From assembly GCA_024180945.1 (NCBI GenBank), contig JAKSGN010000003.1, positions 1,178,001 through 1,242,000 of the forward strand: 64,000 nt of DNA, given 5' to 3'. Positions 1 to 11,024 of this stretch are shown piece by piece. The DNA is from Macrophomina tecta (Eukaryota > Ascomycota > Dothideomycetes > Botryosphaeriales > Botryosphaeriaceae). Position numbers and translations under genes: made by a program. Positions within the stretch are counted from its first letter, which is position 1. Each line of letters starts with the position of its first letter. Below the pieces are notes generated by a model. The model was not told where the DNA came from, searched no databases, and was given only the letters and a program-made list of their open reading frames with translations.

Positions 1-1117
1 TTCACGCCCATCTACGTCTTCTACCTCTCCCCGCGCGTGCGGGCCATGACGGCCGCTCGCCGCGCCGCTGGCTACATCTGGCCGCTCCCGCTCTTCGACC
101 CGCGCAACGGCGCCACCTCTCTGTGCGTCTCCCACCCGGCCTTCGATTACCCTTGCAGCGTCCTCAACGACGTCCTGCCCCGCGGGCCCATCTTGCAGGC
201 CTCGCTGCCGCTGGGGCGCGCCGACCCAGAGCCGCACGCCTGGGTGGCTGCCACTCCAGCGCGCAGGACCGTCCTGATCGTGCTGGGCTCGCACCTGCGC
301 CTCGACGAGCGCGACGGCAGGAACGTATTCGAGGCCTGCGCAGCGCAGATGTGGGCCCGCCCGAATGTGCAGGTGCTGTGAAAGCTGCAGCGGTTCACGG
401 ACTATGGGTTAGGTGGCGTGGATGGGACGCACGAGTTTGGGGATCGGTTGATGGTAGTGAGTTTGTTGAAGCCGGATCCGGTGGCGGTGTTGAGGACGGG
501 AAGGGTGGGAGCAACTCGTATCATGAGGCTTTGGCGTGAGTCTTGCTGTTCTTTTGCTTTTCAACTTTGGATGCTAGGTCCAGCTTTTGCGCGTACGTCA
601 GCTGACGGTGGCTTTTGATACCAGTGTCGGAGTGCCGTAGGTCATCCTTCCACAGTGGTAAAGTGTTGGCTTTGCTCGTTGCATGGCGCGAAGAAGCTGA
701 ATATTCAGGTGCGACTGTCATAAACTTGGGAATCGAGTAGAATGGCTGGGAATCGGCAAATGGAGGAATAAGTCGGCTGCGTCGGCTATCCAATACGTTC
801 TCCAAGCAGAGGTTTCATCTCGTTGTCTGCTCCCTCTAACGACATAACAGGTCCAAAACAAATGCTGCTGAGTTTACTAATGCCCTTTATCCGTTGTCGG
901 AACCGATCCCGAGGCCCTCGACACTCTAGTGTCCCAGACTCGCGCCGGGGAAATTGCAGGCATTGTCGCAGGGAGAAGGAAAGGTAGTTAGAATCAACTC
1001 ACCAAGAGTGTTGAGGTTGGTCGCGAGATTGGCAGAAATAGTGAGGAGAGGGAAGGAAGGGATATTGCGGCAGACTTTGTCCGGAATGAGCTTAAGGAAA
1101 TCCAGAACGAGGTGTGA
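1..1117 (+). pseudogene. UDP-glycosyltransferase (GT1) pseudogene, 5' end outside window
   Basis: A decayed fungal UDP-glycosyltransferase, an enzyme that moves sugar from a UDP-sugar to a small acceptor. Frame 1 is open from base 1 to 378 and carries the family's mid-region (SHPAFDYPCS, then RTVLIVLGSH). TGA at 379-381 replaces the Trp of the usual VLWKL; the same frame continues with KLQRFTDYG, GDRLMVV and KPDPVAVLR to about 500. The nucleotide-sugar signature (GGSNSYHEALA) follows at 504-535 in another frame, so bases were lost between them. A donor-like GTGAGT at 536 and an acceptor at 624 lead to GVP, then TAG at 638-640 where Gln is expected, then VILP. Further shifts precede EWLGIG (737-754) and a C-terminal RDIAADF (about 1058-1078), ending at TGA 1115-1117. 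At least two stops and several frameshifts rule out a functional protein. The family call is based on motif recognition. Confidence 0.8.
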
Positions 1118-1422
1118 CATGATGAGAATAGGAGCTTAATGCTTTGGCTGAGATGGATTCTTTCGGTTCCACAACGGTAATTAGGCATTCTCTCTAGATG
1201 ACATGCAGGATAGATATATCAGCAGTGATCACCGCCTGCTTAAACCGACTCCGGTAGATGCGGGTCTTTTCTTTATACCTATTCCTTCCCAGAAAACCTG
1301 TCCATGATCGTAGGGTGCACGAGAAACGTTTCAGATGTAGCTGGATGAGTTCTTTCGTCGTCCAGGTCATATCAGTGGAGGCTATATCTCTCTGCTATGC
1401 AGAGGCATTGGTTCTGCGGGCT
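1118..1422. other. Intergenic, nothing recognised
   Basis: A 305-base gap between the glycosyltransferase remnant and the 3' end of the sulfotransferase. Only short unsupported ORFs are present. It probably contains the 3' untranslated region of the minus-strand sulfotransferase. Confidence 0.5.
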
Positions 1423-2436
1423 CTAACGCAACACAGATAGTCTCAGATTTCTCCCACTCGAGAACTTCAGTCTTGCCGCCCAAGCGACGCCAACTGCAGC
1501 CAAAGTCCCCATGCCGATCAGCAGCTTGATTCCGTTCATCAAAGCTTTCTTTCTCAACATCCTGTTTCCTGCCTCAGCACGTCGTTGAAACTCCTCCGAA
1601 TCGTTGATCTTCGGGAACGGAGTTTGAGGCAATTCTTTTCCGAGAAATTCACAGAGTGGATTCCAACCCTCCTTCACATTGAACACTAACAGCCTGTCCT
1701 CCGGCACCAAGCTTTTCACGTACTCGTTATGTGCCAAGTATAGCTGCTTGCCCTTTGTCGGGAATTCGTTGAACCCAGACTCATACCACGACCGCTTCGT
1801 CATCAGGAAGAGCGGGTTGTTGGCGCCGCGCAGCCAGAGGTAGAAGTCATACAGGATTCCGCGCTCCGCCCACCACCGCGAACCCCATTTCCATATTGTG
1901 CGCTCCACTGACTTGCACCATGCTTCCGGGCTATCACGGACAGTGAGGACGACTTTGGCGTCAGGGTAGGCTTCGATGAGCTCTTTTGCGAATGACGCAC
2001 ACGGATCATCTGTTACGGCCTGTGCATCTGCGTCAGTTATTGCTAACAAAAGCAAGGCAAGGGTCTTCAAGAGCACCATGCAATGGCCGAGCAGTTGGTC
2101 CCATTCTTTGCGGCCGAACGTCCCTTTACCATCCTTGCAGGCGTGGTAAGCATCCAACCACATCTCACAGTCTCGGGGGTTCTCATGGACAGCGGCTACG
2201 CCGTGGTAGACATCATAGTACCCAAGCTGGAAAAGCGCTTCGCGCATGGCTACAAAAGACATTGTAAGTTAATTGCTGCGGTCGCGAAATCCCGAGTGCA
2301 AATACATACACGAAGTTCCTGTTCTTGACATCCCCAGGCAAAGAACCTCCATAGGAACGACACTCTGGCATGTGCGCCTGTCAATGTTCGTCCGCATATT
2401 CCTCCAATGTCCGATAGGGCCTTTTCGCTGCGGCAT
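1423..2436 (-). CDS. Sulfotransferase-like protein with C-terminal membrane anchor
   Basis: Member of the fungal P-loop sulfotransferase group (Sulfotransfer_4 type), which transfers sulfate from PAPS to an unknown acceptor. I splice three exons, 2310-2436, 2077-2249 and 1423-2019, giving 298 residues. Intron 1 (2250-2309) has donor GTATGT. Intron 2 (2020-2076, 57 nt) has no stop, so it could be misread as coding; removing it restores LLGHC followed by AVTDDPC. The start is the first ATG after an in-frame TAA; later in-frame ATGs at 2397 and 2352 are possible. Exon 1 supplies the PAPS 5'-phosphosulfate loop (SRTGTS, residues 37-42). The second binding strand (VVLTVRDSPEAW) begins near residue 123 with Arg128. 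The last 45 residues contain a hydrophobic helix (about 266-285) followed by basic residues, suggesting a tail-anchored protein. Substrate unknown; it lies beside other tailoring-type genes. Confidence 0.82.
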
Positions 2437-3453
2437 GGTGTTGATGTTGGCCGAGATATGGAATGAATCGCAACAACATTACTAAACTCCCTGAACTTGT
2501 GGAGGTCTAACGTCGCTTTAAATCCTGCTCTACCTGTATTTTCGGCGAGGTGCTGGACCGGTAATTGCGATGATAGCTCCCGAACCCTGAAAGAAGGGCG
2601 GCCATAGCTTCATTCGGGCTGTCGTCTCTAACTGACGCGGCGCCTTCACTTGCACGAGTCGTGGTACTTCCCACGGTCTACGAAATTTCTATTACTAGGA
2701 TCCTGGGCCTGCGATTGGCGGAGCTTCTCCGCAATTATTTCTTATCGGATGCAACGTTTTTTGACGGTAGCACGCTTAAGTGTGTCCAGGTACAGCGATT
2801 GACTCGCATCCGAGTCGTCATTGGCTGTCCCTGACTCTCCTGGCGGCCCACCGAATACGAAGCACTTAACCCCACGTTCGTGACCTGTCCGGGATGCTTG
2901 TCATTTCTTGTTTCGAGAGAGCAACGTGCCTTAGGGCAGCATCTCTATAGGCGTTCTGAAGTTTTAGGGCCGCCACGGAGCATCAATTCGCAGAGTCGCA
3001 CCCGTCGCTCTGACCATGAGGCTATTCCTCACATGGAGCAATTTCGTTCATGCTGGCATGGCCGAGTCAAGCAACATTCCGAGATACTTGCCGTTACTCG
3101 TGCGAACCAGAAGACAAGAATTGCACAACGTGCTCTTCGGCCGACGATCTACAGGCGCCATGAAGAGTCAGGTTATTTCACCCATCACTCAACTGAAGCT
3201 CGGTGTCTCCCACATCATATTGGCCACTACCTGATGAGTGAACTTATCGCCGGACGATAAAGCCGGCTGCTGGAGTCGAGGATAGGCTTCCCGTTGTCTA
3301 GAAAATTTTGGGAGGAGTCTGTTCCTGCGAACCATCAGCACCTCTCTTGCGGTGAAGCCATGCAATCCATTGCTCTCTCCTTTGGTGAGCTCACCGCCAC
3401 CAGGCTGGTCGGTGTTCTCATTTCCGCAGTAAGTTGCTCCTACCATAGATTCT
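2437..3453. other. Intergenic region between sulfotransferase and P450
   Basis: About 1 kb upstream of two divergent genes, so it should hold both promoters. ORFs of 126 and 72 codons at 2880-3260 and 3016-3234 match nothing I recognise and overlap each other. No repeat or RNA gene was seen. Confidence 0.5.
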
Positions 3454-5091
3454 ATGGATGATCGCTCAATTCTGAAGACTCTGCTATTCTGGCTCGTTCG
3501 CGCCAGTTACTATGTATTCATTCACCCTCTGCGTAGTTACCCCGGGCCCAAGCTGTGGGCAGCATCACGCATTCCATGGAACTGTAAGTTGTGTCATCCA
3601 TACGTCCAGTCAATTGAGGGTTCCAAGGAGCTTACTTGAAATCCGCATAGACTACAACATGAAAGGCCGCGGTAGCTGGCGCATCCGTGAACTCCATGAG
3701 GAGTATGGCCCGGTAGTGCGCATCGCTCCCGACGAGCTTTCCTACACCACCAGCACCGCATGGAAGAAGATCTACGGTCAAAAAACTCCCGAGTTTGGCA
3801 AGTGTCTTGACGGTCGCGGCATTGCGCCCACCTCTGTGAACGGTGTCAAGAGTATGATGACCGAGGAGCAAGACCGTCACGGCCGTCTCCGCCGCGCCAT
3901 CTTGCCCGCATTCTCCGAGCGGGCCGTCCGCGAACAAGAAGGTTTCTTGCAGCACTACACAAACACAATGATCACCCAGCTGCGGAAGCGCTGCGCTGAG
4001 GCGCAGAATATGACAAAGTGGTACTCGCTGGTAGCCTTCGATGTTGTCAGCGACCTGGCTTTCGGCGAGTCTCCCGGATGCCTTGATAACGCGGACCAGC
4101 CGTGGCTGCAGGTGATCGGCGCGCGCGCGAAGTCACTGGTGTGGTTCCAGACCTTGATGCAATTGGGGCTCGAGCCGTACATGGATAAGATCATGCCGAA
4201 GTGGGCGGCCGAGGCGCGCAAGAAGCATCTCAAGCTCACCGGCGACAAGGTGAGTGCGCGGATCGCCAGGGGCGCCGAGGACCGGAAGGACTTCATGAGC
4301 TACATCTTGGACAACAAAGCGGAGAACTTGAACAACACAGAGCTTGTCATCATGGCCTCTACTTTCATCGTGGCGGGGAGTGGTACTGCTGCGGGGGGCA
4401 TGTCTGGCATCACCTTCTTGCTGTGCAGTAATCCAGATAAGTATAAGAAGCTGTGTGATGAGATTAGGTCCACTTTCTCGAAACAGGAGGAGATCACCAT
4501 CCAGACGACCAGCCGCTGCGAGTATCTGAAAGCAGTCATCGAGGAGGGTATGAGAATGTACCCTCCAACTCCTTCGACTTTACCCAGATGGGTTCCGAAG
4601 GGTGGGCAAGAGATTGACGGGAAGTACGTTCCCGAAGGAGTGAGTGATTTCTCGATATTCAAAGAAGACCGGACGCAGTCATTGACGGTATTCATGGACA
4701 GATTGCGGTGGGCGTAAACCAATTCACCGCGGGCTCTATGGAGTGGAACTTCAAGCACGCCAGATCATTCATTCCTGAGCGTTGGCTAGAATCTGCAAAA
4801 GACAGTGAGTTCCGCAATGATGATAAAGCTGCCATTCAGCCCTTCTCGTATGGACCGAGGAGTTGCATAGGGAAGAAGTAAGTCTCAGGCTCGCTTGGAG
4901 AACACCGAGTTCTGGAAAGGCTGACAGCTCATAGTATGGCATACGCTGAGATGCGGATGGTCCTAGCTAAGCTATTACTCAACTTCAACTTCGAGATGCT
5001 TCCCGGCCAAGATGATTGGTGGGTGAAGCAGGGCACGTACCTTGTTTGGGAGAAACTGCCTTTGCAAGTGAAGCTCCATCCCAGGTTTTGA
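3454..5091 (+). CDS. Cytochrome P450 monooxygenase
   Basis: Heme-thiolate monooxygenase, probably ER-anchored by a short N-terminal hydrophobic stretch. Four exons, 3454-3583, 3651-4639, 4702-4877 and 4935-5091, give 483 residues, typical of the family. Landmarks: the ER-proximal HPLRSYPGP, the C-helix region (RHGRLRRAILPAF), the K-helix ExxR (Glu342-Arg345), a PERF-type FIPERW (396-401) and the heme loop FSYGPRSCIG with ligand Cys428. The I-helix reads AGSGTAAG near residue 283, where most P450s have an acid before the Thr (AGx[D/E]T); the acid is replaced by Gly. The overall style resembles fungal CYP65-like enzymes of secondary metabolism, but I cannot fix the subfamily. It shares its strand with the MFS gene 0.5 kb downstream. 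Confidence 0.93.
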
Positions 5092-5618
5092 GGGATTCTC
5101 AGATGTTTAGTGCTGCCGTATCCTAGTAGTTTCTGATGCATGGGTTACAAGGCTGCCTATATATATCATGGTGCTGCAGTTCAAAATCACATATTGAAAG
5201 ATACCGGCGAATGGCCAGGCTTGTTACGGTGCCATCTATGTTGAGGGATAACAGATCGGATGACTTAATTCAGTCCCCGTGTTGGTCCTTACTCACACCG
5301 CTGTACTGCTATATTCTAGGGTTTCAATAGCTTTGAAGGCTTTTGATCTTGGTGCATGACGTCGAAGCTTCCAGCCCCAGTCCGGGCCGAAGGAACGTTC
5401 AGGCGTGCCCTGAAGATTGCCATCGCCAATTGATTCCGCCAATCACTGAGTACTTTCCCACCATATAAACGCTTGGAACTAGCACGTGGGTCCCCGGACC
5501 GATGTTATGGCGTGCTTGATTCAGGTGAAGCCTTTTTAAGCACAGGAGGCCCCGAGCCTCTGTGTCAAACTGTTTATCCTCTTCTACAGTTCAGCGTAGT
5601 CTGAGCCTTAAGCGAAAC
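5092..5618. promoter_or_regulatory. Intergenic region and MFS promoter
   Basis: A 527-base gap between the P450 stop and the MFS start. A TATA-like ATATAAA lies at about 5463-5469, some 150 bases before the MFS ATG. Nothing else was recognised. Confidence 0.4.
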
Positions 5619-7410
5619 ATGAAGTCCGACAATCCACTGGAGAGTCTGGGCAAAGATTCCCCGATTAATTTACCGACATCGACTGAAGATGAGATTGTTG
5701 TGGCGAAGGTGAACACTTCTGCATTGCAGGAGCCTGCTGAGACAAGACTCGATAATGGGCTACACGAAGCCTTGAGCGGCAAAAGAGCAAGAAGCCACGC
5801 AGAAAATACTGGCAAAGAGAAAGACCGAAATATTGTACGCTGAAACCGCTGTGAAACTCAATATGGGGTTCCTGTCACTCATTTCACTTTTTAGGTCACG
5901 TGGGATGGCCCGTCCGATCCAGCCAACCCAAAGAACTGGCCATTACGACGCCGCTGGGCCTCATGCGTGCTCCTTTCCTTATTCAACTTCGTCGGTCCGC
6001 TTTCCTCTGCGATCATTGCTCCTGCATTGCCGACTATGCAAACAGATCTCCGCACATCTGACACAATTGGAGTCATGTTTCTGTCCATCTACATGCTTGC
6101 TTTCTCAATAGGCCCGCTTATTACCAGCCCGCTAAGCGAGATGTATGGAAGGCTGGTAGTCCTGCAAGGAAGTAACATATTTTTTTTCATCTTCAACACT
6201 GCATGCGGTTTCGCGAAGACTGATAGCCAGATGCTTGCCTTCCGCTTTCTGTCTGGCATGGGTGGCTGTGCAGCGCAATCTGTGAGTGAGCGAGCACATG
6301 ATAGAACGAAAACAATAGAAAGCTTAGCTGACTTCTCTAGATTGGGGGGGCAATAATGGGAGAAATTTTCACACCTCTGGAGCGCGGGAAAGCAATCTCA
6401 GTTTACAGTATCGCACCCCTTCTTGGACCCGTGATTGGTCCAGTTTGCGGTGGCTTACTCACTCAGTATGCCTCATGGAAGTGGTGTTTCTGGGTCATCT
6501 CCATATTCGATGTTTTTGTCCAGTTTTGTGGCATCGTCTACCTCCGCGAGACCTACCCTCCAGTTTTGTTGCGCCAAAAGAGGGGGCTTCTGGCAAAGGA
6601 GACAGGTAATCAAGAGCTCAGAACGGAGTTTGATGGCAACAGAACATGGAGTGCGTTGTTGCAGAAGAACATGAAGAGGCCCTTCAATATGCTGGCAACG
6701 CAGCCAATTGTCCAGGTCATGAGTTTGTATGCCGGATACGGTTACGGCCTGGCATTCTTACTATCAGGTGAGGCCGTAAAGCCTATTATCATATTTATTG
6801 TTCCATGTCATTGGAGATGCTGATGCTCAGAGTAGCAACAATGCCTTTGGTCTGGGAAGGCCTTTATAATCAAAAGCCCGCAATCGCCTCCCTCAACTAC
6901 CTTCCCTCCGGCATCGGCGTCATAGTCATGTCCCAAATAACTCCTCGCCTGGGCAACATCATATACAAACGCCTCATTGCCCGCACTCCCGAAAGCAAAG
7001 CCGCTCCGGAATTTAGAGTCCCGCTACTATTCCCTGCCACACTTCTAACATTGGTGGGTTTGTTATGGTACGGATGGTCTGCCGAGGAAAAATTGCACGT
7101 CGCAATGCCGAATATTGGAACGGTGATTTTCACCGCTGGCACGAACATGACGTTCTTTTGCATCAATCAATACCTGATCGACACGTACACGCTGCATGCC
7201 GCCAGTGCACTTGGTGCCGCCACCGTGCTCCGAGGATTGTGTGGGTTTTGCATTCCGCTGTTTGCCCCGAGCATGTTCGAGAAGTTGGGCTTTGGGATCG
7301 GAAATACAATATTGGCCGTTAAGGCTGTCGTCATCGGCCTTCCGGGTGCGCTCATAGTGTGGAAATGGGGGCCAGCTTTGAGAGCGAAGAGTTCGTATGC
7401 GAGGACGTGA
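5619..7410 (+). CDS. MFS transporter, DHA1 (drug:H+ antiporter) type
   Basis: Proton-coupled efflux carrier of the major facilitator superfamily, expected in the plasma membrane. Four exons, 5619-5834, 5895-6281, 6341-6767 and 6833-7410, give 535 residues. The N-terminal 70-90 residues are hydrophilic and presumably cytosolic, ending in the usual WDGPSDPANPKNWP entry motif. Family marks include the first-helix APALPTMQTDL, motif A-like SEMYGRLV after helix 2, and GEIFTPLERGKA before helix 5, as in fungal TPO1/FLU1-type multidrug pumps. About 12 hydrophobic helices can be followed. The first ATG after the TATA-like site was chosen as start. Substrate unknown; the P450 and sulfotransferase next to it suggest it could export a modified metabolite (inference). 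Confidence 0.93.
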
Positions 7411-9450
7411 ATTCACCGGCATTCCAAGTGGTGATAGGCTCAATTCGAATGAATAATTGATTTGAGTCAAGTGAGGCAGATAAAGTGGGCTGAAATTACA
7501 CCCATGATATTTCACGTAAAGGCACTGAGAATGGGGAGGAAATAAAGTGCACACTCTTGGCGTTCAACATAGCACTTTGCATACTCTTATAGCGAAATAC
7601 ACGCCTGTCAAGCCACATATATATGGCTTACTAAATACAGGAAAAGATATAGCAGTTTATACACCTCTAATCGGGAGTTATAAAGATCTATAGCTACTAC
7701 TACACAGAATTCTCTAAGCCTCTCTGTTACCTAGCCTACCCCTGCCTAAGTACTTCCGCAACATAGTTTCCCCCGGATAAGATAGCACGGGTAAGCTAAT
7801 AATGGGCTAAGATTTATATAATATAAGAGCTTGTTCTCTCTCCCTCTTTCTCTATTTTTTTCCTTCTCTCTTCTTTTTTTTCGCCTCTCTTTTCCTATTC
7901 TTCTCTAGTAGTAAAAATATAGAGACTATAAAGAAATAAAGACAGTTAAAAAAAATAAAGGAGAAAAAGAAGAAAAGAGAGAAAAAGATAAAAAGAATGA
8001 CGAGTATATTACAGGCAGCAGCACAGTCAAAGAGGTCTCTACCTTAAACGTCACCCTGTGAATGATAGGTATCTGCCAACTAATGAGGCTGAAATAAGCT
8101 AGTAGAAATCCTTAAACATGGTTCGGTGTGAAGACAGATTTGGCAAAGTTCACATCAAAGTCACGCTGATTGCGGACTGAGTGCGAAGTGATGATCTTGT
8201 CAGGTTCTCTCAATTGAAAGGGTACTCTTTTCCAGGTGGGGCGCAAGGTAAATCGAAAAAAAAAAAAAAAAAAAAAAGAAACATTGCTGCGAATTACGGA
8301 CATCATCAAAATACGATTCTTCTCCGAAGCATGGTGGGCACTCGGCGTAGCCCAAAGAAGTGGGCTGAACGTCAGCGTTCCGTCTTCGTCACCTATTCCA
8401 CGAGGGTCATGCGTTGGTGTATGTCCCCTATCCACATGGGGAACTGACTCCCTTGCAAGTGCTTCCGTGTAGCTTGCATCAAACGGATTTATGGACTCAT
8501 ACAGTACGGATTGGTGATTCTGTTATTCCCAAGAGCTTTGCTCCGCAACTCCAAGGTTTCAAGCATGGTCGGCTACGAGCACTGCAGAGCTCACGAGGCT
8601 GCTTCATGTTGCATGAAACCTTCCTACGGACACAAACCTCACAGCTGGCGGCTTTCCAGACCCGCTTTGTAGCCTCGCTTTGCAGCCTCGGATACAGCAA
8701 GGCCCTTTTTTCTTTGCGCACTCCCTTAGTGTGTCTTCGAGCAACCTCCCTAATGCAGATTCGTCAACACCACGTAGCTCAGAACAGGCGCCAGATGACT
8801 TGCGTTTGACAAAACTGCTGCTGCGCAAAGGACAGTGGGGTGGCAGCGCGCTGGTATCTGTTTCGGTTTAGCATGCGGAACCTCTGGCCAGGGACACCTG
8901 CTTACGGGGTAGCCGTGACTACTCCGGCCATAGACCTTGGCGCATTTCGAGCACCAGAACTCGGTAGTTGGATTGGTCATGAAGGGGACGAGATGGCACT
9001 CATGGTGTTGGGGCTGTGGTAAGCTGTGGGTTGCAAGTATTGAGGTACCCAACGGCCGGTGCCGCTTGAGCGCTGGTAGGCATCCCGCCTGCCGGTAGGT
9101 TTAGTGCGTCGGGTAGGGTTTAAACCGCGATTCCGAGCCGGCCCACCAGCGCCACCCTCTATCCATGAACCTGTGCAAATTATGGGCGCATGTTCAGTCC
9201 CCCGGTACCATGTTCTCTTGCTTCTCAAAGCCAATTATACAGATAGCGCATGACGCTCGTCCACGGAACCATGCAGTGTCAAGAGTGGGGACCAGGCGGA
9301 AGTAAGAAAGGACACTGTGGGAGTAAAATGCTCCCCATCGCATTCTATAGAGTAGCTAGATAGGAGAAAACTCTGTGAAGTAAGGAAAAATATAGAACGC
9401 GAAGCTTGTCACAGGCAAAGGTGGGCTGAATCAACGAGAAGTGGACAACA
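7411..9450. other. Intergenic region with AT-rich island and homopolymer
   Basis: No gene is supported. About 7560-8035 is AT- and TpA-rich, unlike its surroundings, and contains a pyrimidine-rich run (about 7833-7905) facing a purine-rich run (about 7945-7998). The two are imperfect inverted repeats that could pair as a long stem, as in a small decayed mobile element. A run of 22 A lies at 8256-8277. From 8100 to 9450 there are only short overlapping ORFs; one minus-strand frame (8750-9052) has a Cys-x2-Cys pair but no further support. Confidence 0.5.
8256..8277. repeat. Poly(A) tract, 22 nt
   Basis: An uninterrupted run of 22 A. It has no flanking target duplication or element body that I can see, so it is more likely a homopolymer microsatellite than a retroelement tail. 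Confidence 0.8.
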
Positions 9451-9902
9451 TTACACAAAGCTGCGCTGTTCGGCGGGTTTCTGCCGACCATCCAAAGAAG
9501 GATGAAAGTATGTAAGGTGATGGGAGCTTTCCTTGCTTCTTAGAAGCTCCTCCGGCCTGCTTGGGTAGCTTTCACCCAGGTCTTCGGCCACGACATTGCG
9601 CTGATTGCCGTTCGAAGGACCGGGCCCGACACCTGGAGTCTGGCCTTCCTCATCGAAGAAGTTCTTGTGCTTTTTCTGTGCTCTCTCCTCCCACTGCCGC
9701 TCGAGACGGGCACGCCTGCGGACAAAGAACACTAAGACTACGGATGCGATGAGGAGGACTCTGATGTCAGTCAGTCGCTTGTTACCATCCGTGCTAAGCC
9801 CACTCACCCAGCAAGAATACAGATAGGTATTACTGTCTTTTTAACAGTCCCGACAGGCTTCTCACAGAGATTATCGTCGGGAGTCTTGCCACAGTCCACC
9901 AT
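9451..9902 (-). CDS. Small single-pass membrane protein
   Basis: Two exons, 9808-9902 and 9451-9760, with a short 47-nt intron (donor GTGAGT), give 134 residues. The order is a short Cys-containing N-terminus (VDCGKTPDDNLCEKP), one membrane helix that spans the splice site (about residues 24-46), then a basic stop-transfer stretch (RRRARLERQW) and a hydrophilic tail rich in Lys, Glu and Pro. This layout recalls small fungal proteins with a CEKP motif before a single helix, but I do not know a function. The cytosolic side is probably the C-terminus by the positive-inside rule. The exon junction keeps the helix in frame, which supports the gene model. Confidence 0.6.
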
Positions 9903-11024
9903 TTTGAGTGTCGGAAGGATAGATTAATGAGTGCAAGTGTTTGTGTATGACCGACGTTCGGACGGAGAGCGAGGTTCGAAAAGTGCGCAGTAAGTACAGT
10001 CGAGAGTAACCATTGGAGTGGTGTGGGAGCCCTCCTTCAAGGATTTCTGCATTTATTGCTCGTGTTCTCATCGGGTAGGCATTCTGGGTTGTCCGGCAGC
10101 CGGCAATCCTTCACTCCCGAAGCCGAAATAGCAACACCACCCACAAAAGCCCGACATTCCGGGCAAAGCCTCATCCCGTCTTTGTAGTGAAAAGAGAGCC
10201 ACTAAAGGTGCCCGTTATTTCTCTATTTTCTCAAGACTGAGTCTGGCCCTAGAAAAGGTGTCTTTGCACATGAAAAGTATTATTGAAAAACGTCGCTGTA
10301 AAACGAAGCATGACCATCAAGCTCTTCAGACGGCTCGCCACAAACTCACTGCTCTATTTAATGTTAGCATTCACTTACCAAGTCCGTACCAGCACGGGTG
10401 TTACTCTCTGAACAACACAATGTAGCAAAACTCCCTACCCAAAAGGTGCTACATTACACCCGAGCCTCCCTCGAAGACTGAAGCACAACGCAACTCCCGG
10501 AAGCTCGCAGCCAAATGGGAACAATATACTCCGCAGAGCCAGTACTTTAGTGCCAGCCCTCAAAGTGGAGCAGCACACAGTTGGGTCGGGAGAGTGATGG
10601 CACCTCCTATCCCTCCGGATCCCGTATACATCGCTAACCTCCTACCGCATAGGCGCCGCTACACTACTGGAGAGCTCTATACTCCAAGGGAGTAGAAATG
10701 ACATTTGCCTCGCTCACAGACTCCCTTCGCACCTCTCTGGGCCGCAGACACTACCTCGCCCGATCCTTCCGATACCATTCCGGAAATGGCAGCGATGAGA
10801 TCAAGATACGCTTGCCGCCCCCTCTGACTCCCATGTTTCCACCTGGGCATTTGAGCCCTTCCACTCAATCTTTCACTGAGGCCATCCTCTTCTACTACGA
10901 GGACGAGGCGACGAGGGCCGAGGTGGAGGAGAAAAAAGACACCACACACTTACCCGACTCATTTACCGCCGTCTAACACGCCGCTACAGTTAGCTCACAG
11001 CAGCCCTCTGTACCTTCACTGCAG
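9903..11024. other. Intergenic region, nothing supported
   Basis: 1.1 kb with the promoter of the small membrane protein at its left end. A 92-codon + strand ORF at 10698-10976 has no recognisable domain, no partner exon and an antisense ORF of similar length, so it is not called. No repeats were seen. Confidence 0.5.

Noticed and set aside
10698..10976. Plus-strand ORF of 92 codons
   Set aside because: No domain, no adjoining exon, and an antisense ORF of equal length.
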